From Thiorhodococcus minor (GTDB lineage: Bacteria; Pseudomonadota; Gammaproteobacteria; Chromatiales; Chromatiaceae), in the NCBI RefSeq assembly GCF_010820565.1, contig NZ_JAAIJQ010000012.1, positions 1 to 64,000 of the forward strand: a stretch of 64,000 nt of DNA, in the 5' to 3' direction. The notes below the pieces were generated by a model. It ran no database searches. It had not been told where the DNA came from and saw only the letters and a program-made list of their open reading frames with translations. Shown here one piece after another: positions 26,747 to 35,332 of the stretch (position 1 is its first letter; every line of letters begins with the position of its first letter). A program made the translations under genes and the position numbers.

Positions 26747-27355
26747 TCAAGCCAAGATCTGGGCATCCTCCGCGTCCTGCGCACGTTTCACGCGGCGCGC
26801 GGCCAGACCGAGGAAGATGGCGGTCCAGCCGTTGATCAGCAGCTCGATGGCGATGAAGAGGCCTATCACCCAAAGACCGGAAACGGGCCAGCCGGCCAGA
26901 ATGACACCCCCCAGGGCGATGGAAGCGGCCCCGCCCGCGGCCATCCACACCCAACCGCGCTGATCCCGATGCTGGATGCAGATCACCACGCGCAGGACCC
27001 CGGCGGCGATGAGTGCGGCCCCCAGGAAGAGCGTTAGGGCCACGGCCGCGCCCGCCGGGTCGACGACCATGAGGAACCCGGCGAGGACGTAGACCAAGGC
27101 GATCGCGGCCTGCAGAAAGGTGCTCTTCCAGCCGCTGTATTTGAAGGCATCAAAGAGCTGGAGCAGGCCGCCAACCAGCAGGAGAACGCCGAAGAAGAGG
27201 ATCCCGGCCAGCGTCAGCCCGAAGGTCATTCCCAGCCCCACGACCCCGAGCAGGGTCGAGACCACGCCGAGCCCGACCAGCCAGCCCCAGTTATCGGGCA
27301 AGTCGCCGAAAGGAAGCTTGGGCGCTGTCGTCGTTTTCGATTCGTTCACAATCAT
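26747..27355 (-). CDS. HdeD family acid-resistance membrane protein (DUF308)
   Basis: The 202-residue protein has six hydrophobic helices arranged as DUF308 repeats, with the typical ALLFGVLLLVGGLLQLFDAF-type and GAALIAAGVLRVV-type segments. A polar N-terminus of about 20 residues precedes helix one. HdeD of Escherichia coli is a membrane protein of the acid fitness island; homologues elsewhere are general stress membrane proteins. It stands alone and leftward. Start at 27355 with a gagat-like upstream site (aaggagatg). Confidence 0.87.
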   Translation of the reverse strand: MIVNESKTTTAPKLPFGDLPDNWGWLVGLGVVSTLLGVVGLGMTFGLTLAGILFFGVLLLVGGLLQLFDAFKYSGWKSTFLQAAIALVYVLAGFLMVVDPAGAAVALTLFLGAALIAAGVLRVVICIQHRDQRGWVWMAAGGAASIALGGVILAGWPVSGLWVIGLFIAIELLINGWTAIFLGLAARRVKRAQDAEDAQILA

Positions 27356-27804
27356 CTCCTTACTCAGGTTCGAATTCTCGGGTCCAGAAGGATGCGCGAT
27401 CGCTCATCGAGTATCGGCCTAATCGGCATCGACTGGAAACATGGGTGCTGTTCCGTCCGAAACGAGCTCGGGTGCGGCCTGAGCCCGGACCGGACACGCG
27501 ATTGCAGACGATGGCGTCTCCACTGCAGACTCCCGAGAGCCGCCAGGGCGCCAGGACGGTCATTCCTAGCAATGGCGGATCTTGTGTACCTAAAGGAAGC
27601 GTCTATGCTTCTCTGGAAGCAAGTTGTTGAGCATCGCTTGGAGCGCAGTCAATCCAAGGGCTGGGCCGTGCTTCCCGCCGCAAGACGGAGCCACAGACAG
27701 ACAGCTCCAGCGTGAATGATGCTCGGGACTCCGCAGCTCTGAGCCCCAAGCTGCTGGCACCATGCAGTGTCACTTCGACCTCGACCACGACCTAGGGGGC
27801 ATTC
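27356..27804. other. Intergenic region between divergent genes
   Basis: About 450 bases with several short open frames but no recognisable family and no clear promoter or terminator. The aggggg at 27794-27799 is a ribosome binding site for the next small gene. Confidence 0.4.
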
Positions 27805-27987
27805 GTGTTTCTGATCAAGCGTGATTTCCTGATCGTTCTGGGCGTTTTTTTCGCCCTGCTTCTCGTCTTTTTGCTCGAGAGCGTCTCGGCCGACTCCGAA
27901 AAGGCATCTCAACGAGCGACGTCTCACGGCGAAGCCGTCTACTCCAGGCAGCCGGGATTCGGGGACGATCGAATCCCGGCCTACTGA
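27805..27987 (+). CDS. Small single-pass membrane protein, GTG start
   Basis: A 60-residue frame starts at GTG (27805) eight bases after aggggg. It encodes MFLIKRDFLIVLGVFFALLL as positively charged end plus membrane helix, followed by a 35-residue polar tail. Codon use is coding-like in the helix. I do not recognise a family; existence as a gene is plausible because of the binding site and the convergent arrangement with the DUF1328 gene. Confidence 0.5.
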   Translation: MFLIKRDFLIVLGVFFALLLVFLLESVSADSEKASQRATSHGEAVYSRQPGFGDDRIPAY

Positions 27988-28012
27988 CAGCCCTCCCACC
28001 CTAACTCCGGGG

Positions 28013-28228
28013 TCATTCCGCGAGCGCGCGAGGCTCATGGGTCGGCCGGCCGCCTCCCCGATCAGCGCAAACGGGGCCACGCCCGGTGAGAAAGAAGACG
28101 ACCGCGGCGACCAAACTGACGAGGACTAGGATCCAAGCAATGTCGGTCGCTGCCCCAGCGACGCCGGAAAGGCCAAAGGCCCCGGCGACGATGGCGACGA
28201 TGAGGAACAGAAGCGCGTAACGAAGCAT
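28013..28228 (-). CDS. DUF1328 family small membrane protein
   Basis: Residues 1-50 (MLRYALLFLIVAIVAGAFGL start, then VAGAATDIAWILVLVSL) are a complete DUF1328 protein with two membrane helices. The family is normally about 54 residues; here the frame runs 21 residues further as a polar tail, perhaps through loss of the usual stop. An excellent ribosome binding site (aggaggt) precedes the ATG. Homologues are often stress-induced; no function is established. Confidence 0.85.
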   Translation of the reverse strand: MLRYALLFLIVAIVAGAFGLSGVAGAATDIAWILVLVSLVAAVVFFLTGRGPVCADRGGGRPTHEPRALAE

Positions 28229-29230
28229 GCGAAACCTCCTATGGGCTCGAAAGATTCGTGGACTCGAGCGCGGCCCGAGGCTCTGCGGCCACTGCCTCTC
28301 TGGAGAGCCTCATACGACGCTGGGTCGTCCGCTGCAACCGAGATGCCATTCGCCTCACTAGAGACGGCAGCAGCCTCCGAGGCGACTCGCACGCGCCTGG
28401 CAGCGGATTGTCGACCGACTCTTGCCGCGGCCGATGAGGAAGCAGAGAGATACCGCGAAGGGCGCGCGCGGACAGCGAGATCAATGGGGCATAATCACCC
28501 GCACCTGGATCATTTCGGCCGCGCACCCTGGCATTGAGCCTAGATCCGGCGGTTGGACGGTCTCCAGGGTGCGTCCGGCGTGGCATCTGGCAAGGCGCAA
28601 CCAGGCGTCGTAGTGGTGCTATGACAAGGCGTTGCAACGCGCCCAGGCGCCGCGCGGCGCGTGCGCTGGGGTCCGTAGCGGCCTTCACCTCGCGGGGGAA
28701 GCAGCAGGAAGCCAGGATCTCGATCATGATCCATGTGCTGCATGGAGTGCGAAGCGGTCGACTACCGGATCTAGGTCGAAGCAGGCGCCAGCTCTGCCGG
28801 CCTCGCCGCCGTTGAGGATCAGGCTCCCCTGAGCGCCCCGCCGATGCCTCTATGCCAGCACAGCTGTAACGAACGCTCCCCGTCTTGACCTGTTCTGAAC
28901 AGGCATCCATCGCCTCACCCAGCCCCCATCGGGTGGGCGTGACCTCGCCGCCGTCTATGGGTACCCTTATCGGCTTCGTCGTACAGGTGATGACGTGACC
29001 CACAACGCTTGGCGCCGCCATGCGGGGCAAGATGGCTCCGCTCGGTATCTCTTGGCAAGGAGCACCGCGGGCGCGCAGACCGGCTCCGGGCCGCGTGCGA
29101 AGCTGGGCGCCAGCCAGCCGCTGAGCGGCATGCTCGGGCGAATCGGCCCAACCGGACTCGATCGTTTGACTGCGCGCGTCTTTGGCAGCGCGCATCTTTG
29201 GCAGCAGGCGCTGCAAGGAAACGGGATTCT
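28229..29230. other. 1-kb intergenic region upstream of glmU
   Basis: No gene is recognised in a kilobase. One long leftward open frame (28239-29216) is composed of low-similarity Arg/Ser/Pro-rich sequence and starts in the middle of nowhere, so I do not accept it. In many gammaproteobacteria the atp operon ends immediately before glmU; here unrelated sequence takes its place. The glmU start has only a weak binding site (aaggaaa). Confidence 0.5.
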
Positions 29231-30595
29231 ATGAAACTAGGCGTGGTGATTCTCGCCGCGGGCTTGGGCAAGCGGATGCGCTCCAGCTTGCCGAAGGTCT
29301 TGCACCCGCTCGCCGGGCGCCCCTTGCTGGGACATGTGCTCGATGCCGCGCAGCGGCTCGAGCCCGCGCGGATCGTCGTCGTCCATGGTCACGGTGGCGA
29401 CCGGGTCAAGGCGGCCTTCGCGGATCAGGATTGCATTTGGATCGAGCAGAGCGAGCAGCGCGGCACCGGCCACGCCGTCATCCAGGCGCTACCAGCGGTC
29501 GAAGGCCTGGACCAGGTCCTGGTCCTCTACGGCGACGTGCCGCTCATCGCCGCGGAGACACTGCGTGACCTGGTCGCTCTCGGCGCGGAAACGCCGCTCG
29601 GGCTACTGACCGCCGAGCTCGAAGATCCGACTGGATACGGGCGCATCGTCCGTGACCGCGACCGTCGGGTGACGCGCATCGTCGAGGAAAAGGACGCGAC
29701 CCCCGAGGAGCGTCGCATCGATGAGATCAATACCGGCTTCCTCGTCGCGGATCGCCCCAGCCTCGCCGACTGGCTGGGCGGGATCAGCGACGACAATGCT
29801 CAAGGCGAATACTATCTCACCGACATCATCGGCATCGCTGCGGACGCAGGCGTCCAGGTCGCCACCAGTCAGCCCGCGCAGCTCGCCGAGATCGCCGGCA
29901 TCAACGACCGCGTGCAGCTCGCCGAGCTGGAGCGCGTCTATCAGCGCCGCATCGCCGAGGAACTGATGCGCTCAGGCGTGACACTTGCCGACCCAGCCCG
30001 CTTCGACCAGCGCGGCCGGCTCGTCACAGAGCCGGACGTCGAGGTCGACATCAACGTCATCATCGAAGGAGAAGTAAGGCTCGGCGCGGGCGTGCGCATC
30101 GGCCCGAATTGTCTCTTGAAGGACTGCACCATCGGGTCGGGCACCGAGATCATGGCCAACTGCGTGATCGAAGGCGCCATGGTCGGCGCCAATGCCCGGA
30201 TCGGCCCCTTCGCCAGGCTGCGCCCAGAGGCCAGGCTGGCGGACGAGACCCATGTCGGCAACTTCGTCGAGATCAAGAAGAGCCGGCTGGGCCAGGGGAG
30301 CAAGGCCAACCACCTGACTTATCTCGGCGACGCCGAGGTGGGCGCCGGCGTCAATGTCGGGGCGGGGACCATCACCTGCAATTACGACGGTGCCAACAAG
30401 TCCAAGACCATCATTGGGGACGGTGCCTTCATCGGCTCCAACACGGCCCTGGTGGCCCCGGTCAGCGTAGGCCCCGGCGCCACCATCGGGGCCGGCTCCG
30501 TCATCTCGCGGGACGCCCCCGCCGACGCACTGACCCTGAGCAGATCCCGGCAGGCGACGCTCACGGGCTGGAAGCGCCCCCAGAAGAAGTCTTGA
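29231..30595 (+). CDS. glmU: Bifunctional UDP-GlcNAc pyrophosphorylase / GlcN-1-P acetyltransferase
   Basis: The 454-residue enzyme makes UDP-N-acetylglucosamine from glucosamine 1-phosphate in two steps, for peptidoglycan and lipopolysaccharide. The N-terminal uridylyltransferase domain has LAAGLGKRM(x)[10 protein letters not shown] (residues 7-26). The C-terminal left-handed beta-helix has the hexapeptide repeats and acetyltransferase residues in [12 protein letters not shown] and [12 protein letters not shown]. Full length. glmS follows after 25 bases on the same strand, so the two form a hexosamine pair. Confidence 0.96.
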   Translation: MKLGVVILAAGLGKRMRSSLPKVLHPLAGRPLLGHVLDAAQRLEPARIVVVHGHGGDRVKAAFADQDCIWIEQSEQRGTGHAVIQALPAVEGLDQVLVLYGDVPLIAAETLRDLVALGAETPLGLLTAELEDPTGYGRIVRDRDRRVTRIVEEKDATPEERRIDEINTGFLVADRPSLADWLGGISDDNAQGEYYLTDIIGIAADAGVQVATSQPAQLAEIAGINDRVQLAELERVYQRRIAEELMRSGVTLADPARFDQRGRLVTEPDVEVDINVIIEGEVRLGAGVRIGPNCLLKDCTIGSGTEIMANCVIEGAMVGANARIGPFARLRPEARLADETHVGNFVEIKKSRLGQGSKANHLTYLGDAEVGAGVNVGAGTITCNYDGANKSKTIIGDGAFIGSNTALVAPVSVGPGATIGAGSVISRDAPADALTLSRSRQATLTGWKRPQKKS

Positions 30596-30620
30596 TTCGG
30601 CTCGATCAGAGGTCTCAGCC

Positions 30621-32453
30621 ATGTGTGGAATCGTTGGTGCCATCGCGCAGCGCCCTGTCGCGGCCATCCTGCTGGAGGGCTTGCGGCGACTGGAATACCG
30701 CGGCTATGACTCCGCCGGTATCGCGGTGCTGGACCCCTCCGAGGGGCTGAAGCGCGTTCGCACCCTGGGCAAGGTCGCGAAGCTCGCTGAGGAAGTCGCG
30801 GCCAGCCCGCTCAGGGGCACACTCGGCATCGCCCACACGCGCTGGGCCACCCATGGCGCCCCGGCAACGCACAATGCTCACCCGCACGTCAGCCACGAGC
30901 GCTGCGCCATCGTGCACAACGGCATCGTCGAGAATCACGAAGAGCTCAGGCGCGCACAGGCGGCCGCCGGCCACAGCTTCACCTCGGACACGGACACCGA
31001 AGTCGTCGTCCATGCCATCTACGACGCGCTGACGGGCGGCTGCGCCCTGGTCGACGCCGTCCGTCAGGCGGCCGGCAAGCTCCGCGGCGCCTACGCGCTC
31101 GGCGTCATCGATGCGCAAGATCCGGGGCACCTGGTCGCGGCGCGTCAGGGCAGTCCCCTGGTGATCGGCGTCGGCTTCGGCGAGCACTTCATCGCCTCCG
31201 ACGTCTTCGCCCTGCTCCCCGTCACCAATCGCTTCATCTTCCTCGAAGAAGGCGACATCGCGGAGCTCACGCTCGAGCACGTGCGGATCTGGGACCGGGA
31301 CGGTCGGCTCGTCGAGCGCCCGGTCAAGACCTCGACGGTCTCGGCGGACGCCACCGAGCGCGGCGAGCACCGCCATTACATGTCCAAGGAGATCTTCGAG
31401 CAGCCTCAGGCGATCGCCAATACGCTGCAAGGCCGTCTCGCGGACGACCGTATCCTGCCCGAGATCTTCGGCAGCCAAGCCACGGCGCAGCTCGCGGACA
31501 TCGAGTCCGTCAGCATCGTTGCCTGCGGCACCAGCTTCCACGCGGGGCTGGTCGCGCGCTACTGGATGGAAGCGATCGCGGGTATCCCCTGTCAGGTCGA
31601 GGTCGCGAGCGAATACCGCTATCGCAGACACGTGGTGCCCAAAGAGGCGCTGTTCGTGACCATTTCGCAGTCTGGCGAGACCGCCGACACCTTGGCGGCC
31701 CTGCGACAGGCCAAGGACGCCGGCTATGCGACGACCCTGGCGATCTGCAACGTCCCCGAGAGCTCCCTGGTGCGCGAGTCGGACCTGGTCTTCCTCACCC
31801 ACGCCGGCCCCGAGATCGGCGTCGCCTCCACCAAGGCCTTCACCACGCAGCTCGTCGCGCTCTTCCTCCTGACGATCGCATTGGGCCGACTCAAGCGGCT
31901 CGACGCTGCCGAAGAGTCGAAGCTCGTCGCGCTCTTGCGATCCGTGCCCGCCAAGCTCAAGGAAGTACTGGCGCTCGATTCCAGTATCGCCAGACTCGCG
32001 GAGGACTTCGTCGACAAGCAGCACACCCTCTTCCTCGGACGCGGTGAGCAGTACCCCATCGCGATGGAGGGCGCGCTCAAGCTCAAGGAAATCTCCTACA
32101 TCCATGCCGAGGCCTATCCCGCCGGCGAGCTCAAGCACGGCCCCTTGGCCCTGATCGACGAGCAGATGCCAGTCGTCGCGGTAGCGCCCAACAACGCACT
32201 CCTGGAGAAGCTCAAGTCCAACCTGGAGGAAGTCCGCGCCCGCGGCGGCCAGCTCTACGTCTTCGCCGACTTCCAGGTGCCCCTCGACGAAGGCGAAGGC
32301 GTCACGGTCATCCGCCTCCCCGAGACGAACGACCTCATCGACCCCTTCGTCTTCACCGTCCCGCTGCAGCTCCTGGCCTATCACGTGGCCGTCCTCAAGG
32401 GCACCGACGTCGACCAGCCGCGCAACCTCGCGAAATCGGTAACGGTCGAATAG
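30621..32453 (+). CDS. glmS: Glutamine-fructose-6-phosphate aminotransferase (isomerizing)
   Basis: The 610-residue enzyme converts fructose 6-phosphate and glutamine to glucosamine 6-phosphate, the first step toward UDP-GlcNAc. Cys2 of MCGIVGA is the N-terminal nucleophile glutaminase residue exposed by Met removal. Two SIS domains follow, with SQSGETADT (sugar phosphate) and ASTKAFTTQ, and the conserved C-terminus [13 protein letters not shown]. There is a short gap after glmU. I see no glmS ribozyme upstream, as expected for a proteobacterium. Confidence 0.96.
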   Translation: MCGIVGAIAQRPVAAILLEGLRRLEYRGYDSAGIAVLDPSEGLKRVRTLGKVAKLAEEVAASPLRGTLGIAHTRWATHGAPATHNAHPHVSHERCAIVHNGIVENHEELRRAQAAAGHSFTSDTDTEVVVHAIYDALTGGCALVDAVRQAAGKLRGAYALGVIDAQDPGHLVAARQGSPLVIGVGFGEHFIASDVFALLPVTNRFIFLEEGDIAELTLEHVRIWDRDGRLVERPVKTSTVSADATERGEHRHYMSKEIFEQPQAIANTLQGRLADDRILPEIFGSQATAQLADIESVSIVACGTSFHAGLVARYWMEAIAGIPCQVEVASEYRYRRHVVPKEALFVTISQSGETADTLAALRQAKDAGYATTLAICNVPESSLVRESDLVFLTHAGPEIGVASTKAFTTQLVALFLLTIALGRLKRLDAAEESKLVALLRSVPAKLKEVLALDSSIARLAEDFVDKQHTLFLGRGEQYPIAMEGALKLKEISYIHAEAYPAGELKHGPLALIDEQMPVVAVAPNNALLEKLKSNLEEVRARGGQLYVFADFQVPLDEGEGVTVIRLPETNDLIDPFVFTVPLQLLAYHVAVLKGTDVDQPRNLAKSVTVE

Positions 32454-32483
32454 GCATGATCCCCCCCTTGGCTTTGTGAAATG

Positions 32484-32545
32484 AAGTTGGTAGCAGCAGA
32501 ACTAAGTTGGTAACAGAACGGAGCTCCCAGAAATTAAGTTGGTAG
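32484..32545. repeat. Three direct repeats of aagttggta(g/a)
   Basis: Copies at 32484-32493, 32504-32513 and 32536-32545 lie right after glmS. The first two are exactly 20 bases apart, the third 32 bases on. Directly repeated short blocks near an end occur in some insertion sequences (for example IS21-like), and here they border a gene whose 5' part is missing. I cannot identify a transposon from this alone. Confidence 0.55.
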
Positions 32546-32621
32546 CGCCCTGACTTGCCCTGTACACGTCTTCTCGCGTTGTCGTGTACGACCGGCAGCC
32601 GTACCACTGTCGTCCCGGCTA

Positions 32622-32924
32622 GTTATCTCACTTAGCTCGCTGGAGACCCTGGGGTATGCACTGATGGGCGGGCGGCTGCTCTCGAGCGATGACGGGCCCG
32701 GCGCCTTGCTCATGTACGAGAATCCCGAAGGACGCCGCGTCCTGCTCTATGCCTGCCGCAATGAGGACGCCGAGCGCGATACCGCCTTCCGGTTCGCGCA
32801 GGATAAGGGGGTTTCGGTCTTCTACTGGATCGAGGGGGCGCTGACCTATGCCCTTGCCGGCGAGGTCGATCGCATGGCGCTCTTGGGTGTCGCCGAGTCG
32901 GTCTATCAGCAGATTACGATCTGA
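32622..32924 (+). pseudogene. C-terminal remnant of an anti-sigma-factor-like membrane regulator
   Basis: In-frame sequence from 32622 reads SSLETLGYALMGGRLL, then GALLMYENPEGRRVLLYA, FYWIEGALTYALAGEVDR and YQQITI. This is the extracytoplasmic C-terminal domain of anti-sigma factors of the ChrR/zf-HC2-plus-membrane-helix type (GYxLxGGRLL...YExxxGRRLTLY...FYWxDGxLxYALxG). The N-terminal zinc-finger and membrane helix are absent. An in-frame ATG at 32664 could start an 86-residue product without a membrane anchor, but the fragment reads better as a truncated gene, cut at the repeats just upstream. Confidence 0.72.
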
Positions 32925-32999
32925 CGTTCTGCGGCCACTCCGGTTGTCCTCACGCCCGCAGGCTGGGCCGATAAGGACGTCGTCCGTGCGCCTTGACGC

Positions 33000-33455
33000 T
33001 CAATCGGCCGCAGTCACGACCTTGTTCTTCCACAGGACATGGCAGGTGATGCAGGCGTTGGTCAGCGCATAGGCGGACTGGCTCGCCTTGAGCCAGTCGC
33101 CAGCAGCCGCCGCCTCGGTGATGCGCCTGGCCTCGCGGTCGAGCACCTCGTCATAGGACAGGAGGCTCTGCTTGAAGGCGGCTTGATCGGCGTCCGCCAT
33201 GATGGTCCAAGGCTTCTGCTTGGGTGCGGGGTGCTTCAAGATCAGATCCGCGGCGGTCTTCGTCAGCTCCGCGTTCTCGCGCACGATGCCTTCCTGGATC
33301 ATCGCCAGGGAGGCACCCATGGTCTCCATCAGTTGACGATAGGTCATGTCGGCTTGCCGCTTGGAGGCGACGAGCTGATCGGCGGTGCGCTCCTCGGCCT
33401 GGGCGAGCGGGATGAAGAGTAAGCAGGCAAGGGCCAGCGGGAGTAGCGGTTTCAT
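33000..33455 (-). CDS. Cytochrome c'-like periplasmic monoheme protein
   Basis: The 151-residue protein has a signal peptide (cleavage after AQA, residue 20), four predicted amphipathic helices and a single heme attachment site near the C-terminus, C135-I-T-C138-H139, the position used in cytochromes c'. Residues around it (ALTNACITCHVLWK) match the family. It is a periplasmic electron carrier or gas/stress-binding heme protein; the role is not defined. It lies between the anti-sigma relic and the Co/Ni efflux gene, on the same strand as the latter. Confidence 0.8.
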   Translation of the reverse strand: MKPLLPLALACLLFIPLAQAEERTADQLVASKRQADMTYRQLMETMGASLAMIQEGIVRENAELTKTAADLILKHPAPKQKPWTIMADADQAAFKQSLLSYDEVLDREARRITEAAAAGDWLKASQSAYALTNACITCHVLWKNKVVTAAD

Positions 33456-33558
33456 CTTGAGCCTCGCGATGAATGGCTGAGCGCGCCTGGTGGCCAAGCC
33501 AGGTGTCCGTGGTGAGCCACCCCGTGAGGTGGCCTGGGGGTTGCCGGCGTCAGCTGAA

Positions 33559-34524
33559 TCAGGCCGCCATGGCCTCTGCGGTGCGGCGGCGATTGATCTC
33601 CACGGTGACGTGGACCAGCTCTTCGTGAATGCCGAGTGCCTGCCGAACGGCATCCGGCGCAATGCTGTCATCGACGACCAGCGACAGGATGCAGGCGTAC
33701 TTGTCCTTGCCGACCCGCCAGACATGTAAATCAGCGATCTCGGCCGCCACCGGCAGCGCGGCGACCACCTCGCGGACCTCCGCGACCACGGGGCGATCCA
33801 TCTCGGCGTCGATGAGCACCCGGCTGGTGTCGCGCAGCAGGCCGTAGGCCCAGACCGATACCAGGGTCGCGCCGACAAGCCCCATCACGGGATCGAGCCA
33901 GGCGGCCCCCCAGAGCTTGCCGCCAAAGAGGGCGACGATGGCGAAGAGGGAGGTCGCGGCATCGGCGAGCACATGCAGGTAGGCCGAGCGCAGGTTCAAG
34001 TCGTGATGGTGGTGGTCGTGATGATGCGCATGGCCGCCATGATGATGATGGTGGTGCGCGTGATCCTGCCCGTCCTTGAGCAGCCAGGCACAGACCAGAT
34101 TGACCACCAGACCTAGCGCGGCGATGACGATCGCCTGGTTGTAATGGATGGGCGTCGGGGCGAGCAGCCGCTCGACGGACTGAAAGACCATGAGCGCGGC
34201 GACCGCGACCAGGAAGACCGCGCTGGTATAGCCGCCGAGGATCTCGATCTTCCAGGTGCCGAAGGCGAAGCGCGGGTCATGCGCGAAGCGCCGCGCGGCG
34301 GCATAGGCGACCACCGAGAGCCCGAGCGCGAGCGCATGCGAGCTCATGTGCCAGCCGTCGGCGAGCAGCGCCATGGAGTTGAAGATCCAGCCACCGGCGA
34401 TCTCCGCCACCATCATGGTCGCGGTCAGCCACACCACCCAGCGCGTATTGCGCTCGGCGAGCGGATTGCCTTCGTCGAAGACATGGGTGTGCTGCCAGTT
34501 CTCAAGCGTGGCGGTGTCTGACAT
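33559..34524 (-). CDS. dmeF: DmeF-type Co/Ni cation diffusion facilitator
   Basis: The 321-residue protein is a CDF exporter with six membrane helices and the metal-site motifs in helices 2 and 5 (LADGWHMSSH and HVLADAATS). It has a histidine-rich cytosolic loop (about residues 155-172) typical of the DmeF subgroup, and a C-terminal ferredoxin-like domain. DmeF proteins export Co2+ and Ni2+ from cytosol to periplasm by proton antiport. An RcnR/DmeR-type repressor is encoded divergently with a likely shared operator between. Symbol by family plus context. Confidence 0.88.
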   Translation of the reverse strand: MSDTATLENWQHTHVFDEGNPLAERNTRWVVWLTATMMVAEIAGGWIFNSMALLADGWHMSSHALALGLSVVAYAAARRFAHDPRFAFGTWKIEILGGYTSAVFLVAVAALMVFQSVERLLAPTPIHYNQAIVIAALGLVVNLVCAWLLKDGQDHAHHHHHHGGHAHHHDHHHHDLNLRSAYLHVLADAATSLFAIVALFGGKLWGAAWLDPVMGLVGATLVSVWAYGLLRDTSRVLIDAEMDRPVVAEVREVVAALPVAAEIADLHVWRVGKDKYACILSLVVDDSIAPDAVRQALGIHEELVHVTVEINRRRTAEAMAA

Positions 34525-34550
34525 CGTCGCGGGCCTCTGCGTCGGTGAGG

Positions 34551-34580
34551 CTATATACTCTACCCAGGTACCCTATACGC
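34551..34580. promoter_or_regulatory. Probable RcnR/DmeR operator and divergent promoter
   Basis: The 72-base gap between dmeF and the repressor gene holds ctatatactctaccc followed by aggtaccctatacgc. AT-rich flanks around C-runs are the layout of CsoR/RcnR/DmeR operators (TACT/ATAC-C-run-AGTA/TATA type), and two taccc blocks lie on one helical turn. A strong -10-like tatact is included. Binding is inferred from the position and pattern. Confidence 0.6.
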
Positions 34581-34596
34581 AGCAAGACAATCCGCC

Positions 34597-34872
34597 ATGC
34601 CCCATACCGTCAAAGAGAAGAAGCCCCTGCTTGCGCGCGTCAGACGCATTCAGGGGCAGGCCGCAGCGCTCGAGCGCGCGCTTGAGCAAGAGAGCGACTG
34701 CTCGGCGGTGCTGCAGCAGATCGCCGCGATTCGCGGCGCGGTCAACGGTCTGATGGCGCAGGTCCTAGAGGGCCATCTGCGCGAGCATTTGGGCGGGGAC
34801 GAGCGGACACCGCAGGAACGGCAGGAGGATCTGGAGCAGGTGCTCAGCGTCCTGCGGTCCTATCTCAAGTGA
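34597..34872 (+). CDS. RcnR/DmeR-type Ni/Co-responsive repressor (CsoR/RcnR family)
   Basis: The 91-residue protein is an all-helical CsoR/RcnR-family repressor (MPHTVKEKKPLLARVRRIQG; QQIAAIRGAVNGLMAQVLEGHL). Its side chains at the metal fingerprint are His3, Cys35, His60 and His64, the same set that binds Ni2+ or Co2+ in Escherichia coli RcnR. FrmR-type formaldehyde sensors keep only Cys35 and His60, and Cu-type CsoR uses a Cys-His-Cys set. Metal binding would release the protein from the operator and open dmeF. The divergent gene layout supports this. Confidence 0.9.
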   Translation: MPHTVKEKKPLLARVRRIQGQAAALERALEQESDCSAVLQQIAAIRGAVNGLMAQVLEGHLREHLGGDERTPQERQEDLEQVLSVLRSYLK

Positions 34873-35078
34873 GCTCGTGGCGAGGCCGCACAGTTCGGGC
34901 TCAGCGCAATCGCTTGAGGATGCGCTCAGCCAATCCGAGCGTCGACCCGAGAGCCGTTCAGGCTGCCCGGGCAAGACATCGCCATTGAGCATGGCTTGAC
35001 GGTGTCCGCTCATGGCCGACGATCACCGCCTGACTTCGACCGGTGGACGAGAATGGCCAGGCCCTCTGGCGACACCCA

Positions 35079-35279
35079 CTACCTCAGCTCCGCCGCATAG
35101 CCCTCCTCCTTGATCGCAGCGACCAGCGCCTCCGGATCGGCCGTGCCGGTAACGCCGGCCTGCTTCTCCTCGAGGCTGACCTCGGCCTGCTCGACCCCGG
35201 GCACCTGCTGCAGCGCCTTGGTCACAGCGCCGACGCAATGCATGCAGGTCATTCCAGTGACTTGGATCCGCGTTTTCAT
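35079..35279 (-). CDS. copZ: Copper chaperone CopZ-like HMA protein
   Basis: The 66-residue protein is a single heavy-metal-associated domain with the Cu(I) site G-M-T-C12-M-H-C15 and the usual final motif (EEGYAAEL). Cytosolic copper chaperones of this type hand Cu(I) to CopA. It is the third gene of the leftward set after the MerR-type regulator and copA, with 53 bases after copA. The start at 35279 is chosen because the in-frame upstream extension is not family-like; a ggag site (cggagaacg) precedes it. Confidence 0.88.
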   Translation of the reverse strand: MKTRIQVTGMTCMHCVGAVTKALQQVPGVEQAEVSLEEKQAGVTGTADPEALVAAIKEEGYAAELR

Positions 35280-35332
35280 AAGATGTCGTTCTCCGTTTCG
35301 TGTGGAATTTGCGATTCTCGACCAAGCGCCGG

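Noticed and set aside
28239-29216. 325-codon minus-strand frame in the region before glmU
   Set aside because: Arg/Pro/Ser-rich, no recognisable motif, no binding site, no partner; more likely non-coding.
30540-30620. glmS ribozyme
   Set aside because: The 25-base gap before glmS is far too short, and the ribozyme is a Gram-positive feature.
30615-32384. 589-codon open frame opposite glmS
   Set aside because: Antisense shadow; glmS is certain on the other strand.
34010-34072. Simple-sequence expansion (gatgatgatggtggt) as a repeat element
   Set aside because: It encodes the histidine-rich loop of DmeF, a normal feature of the family.
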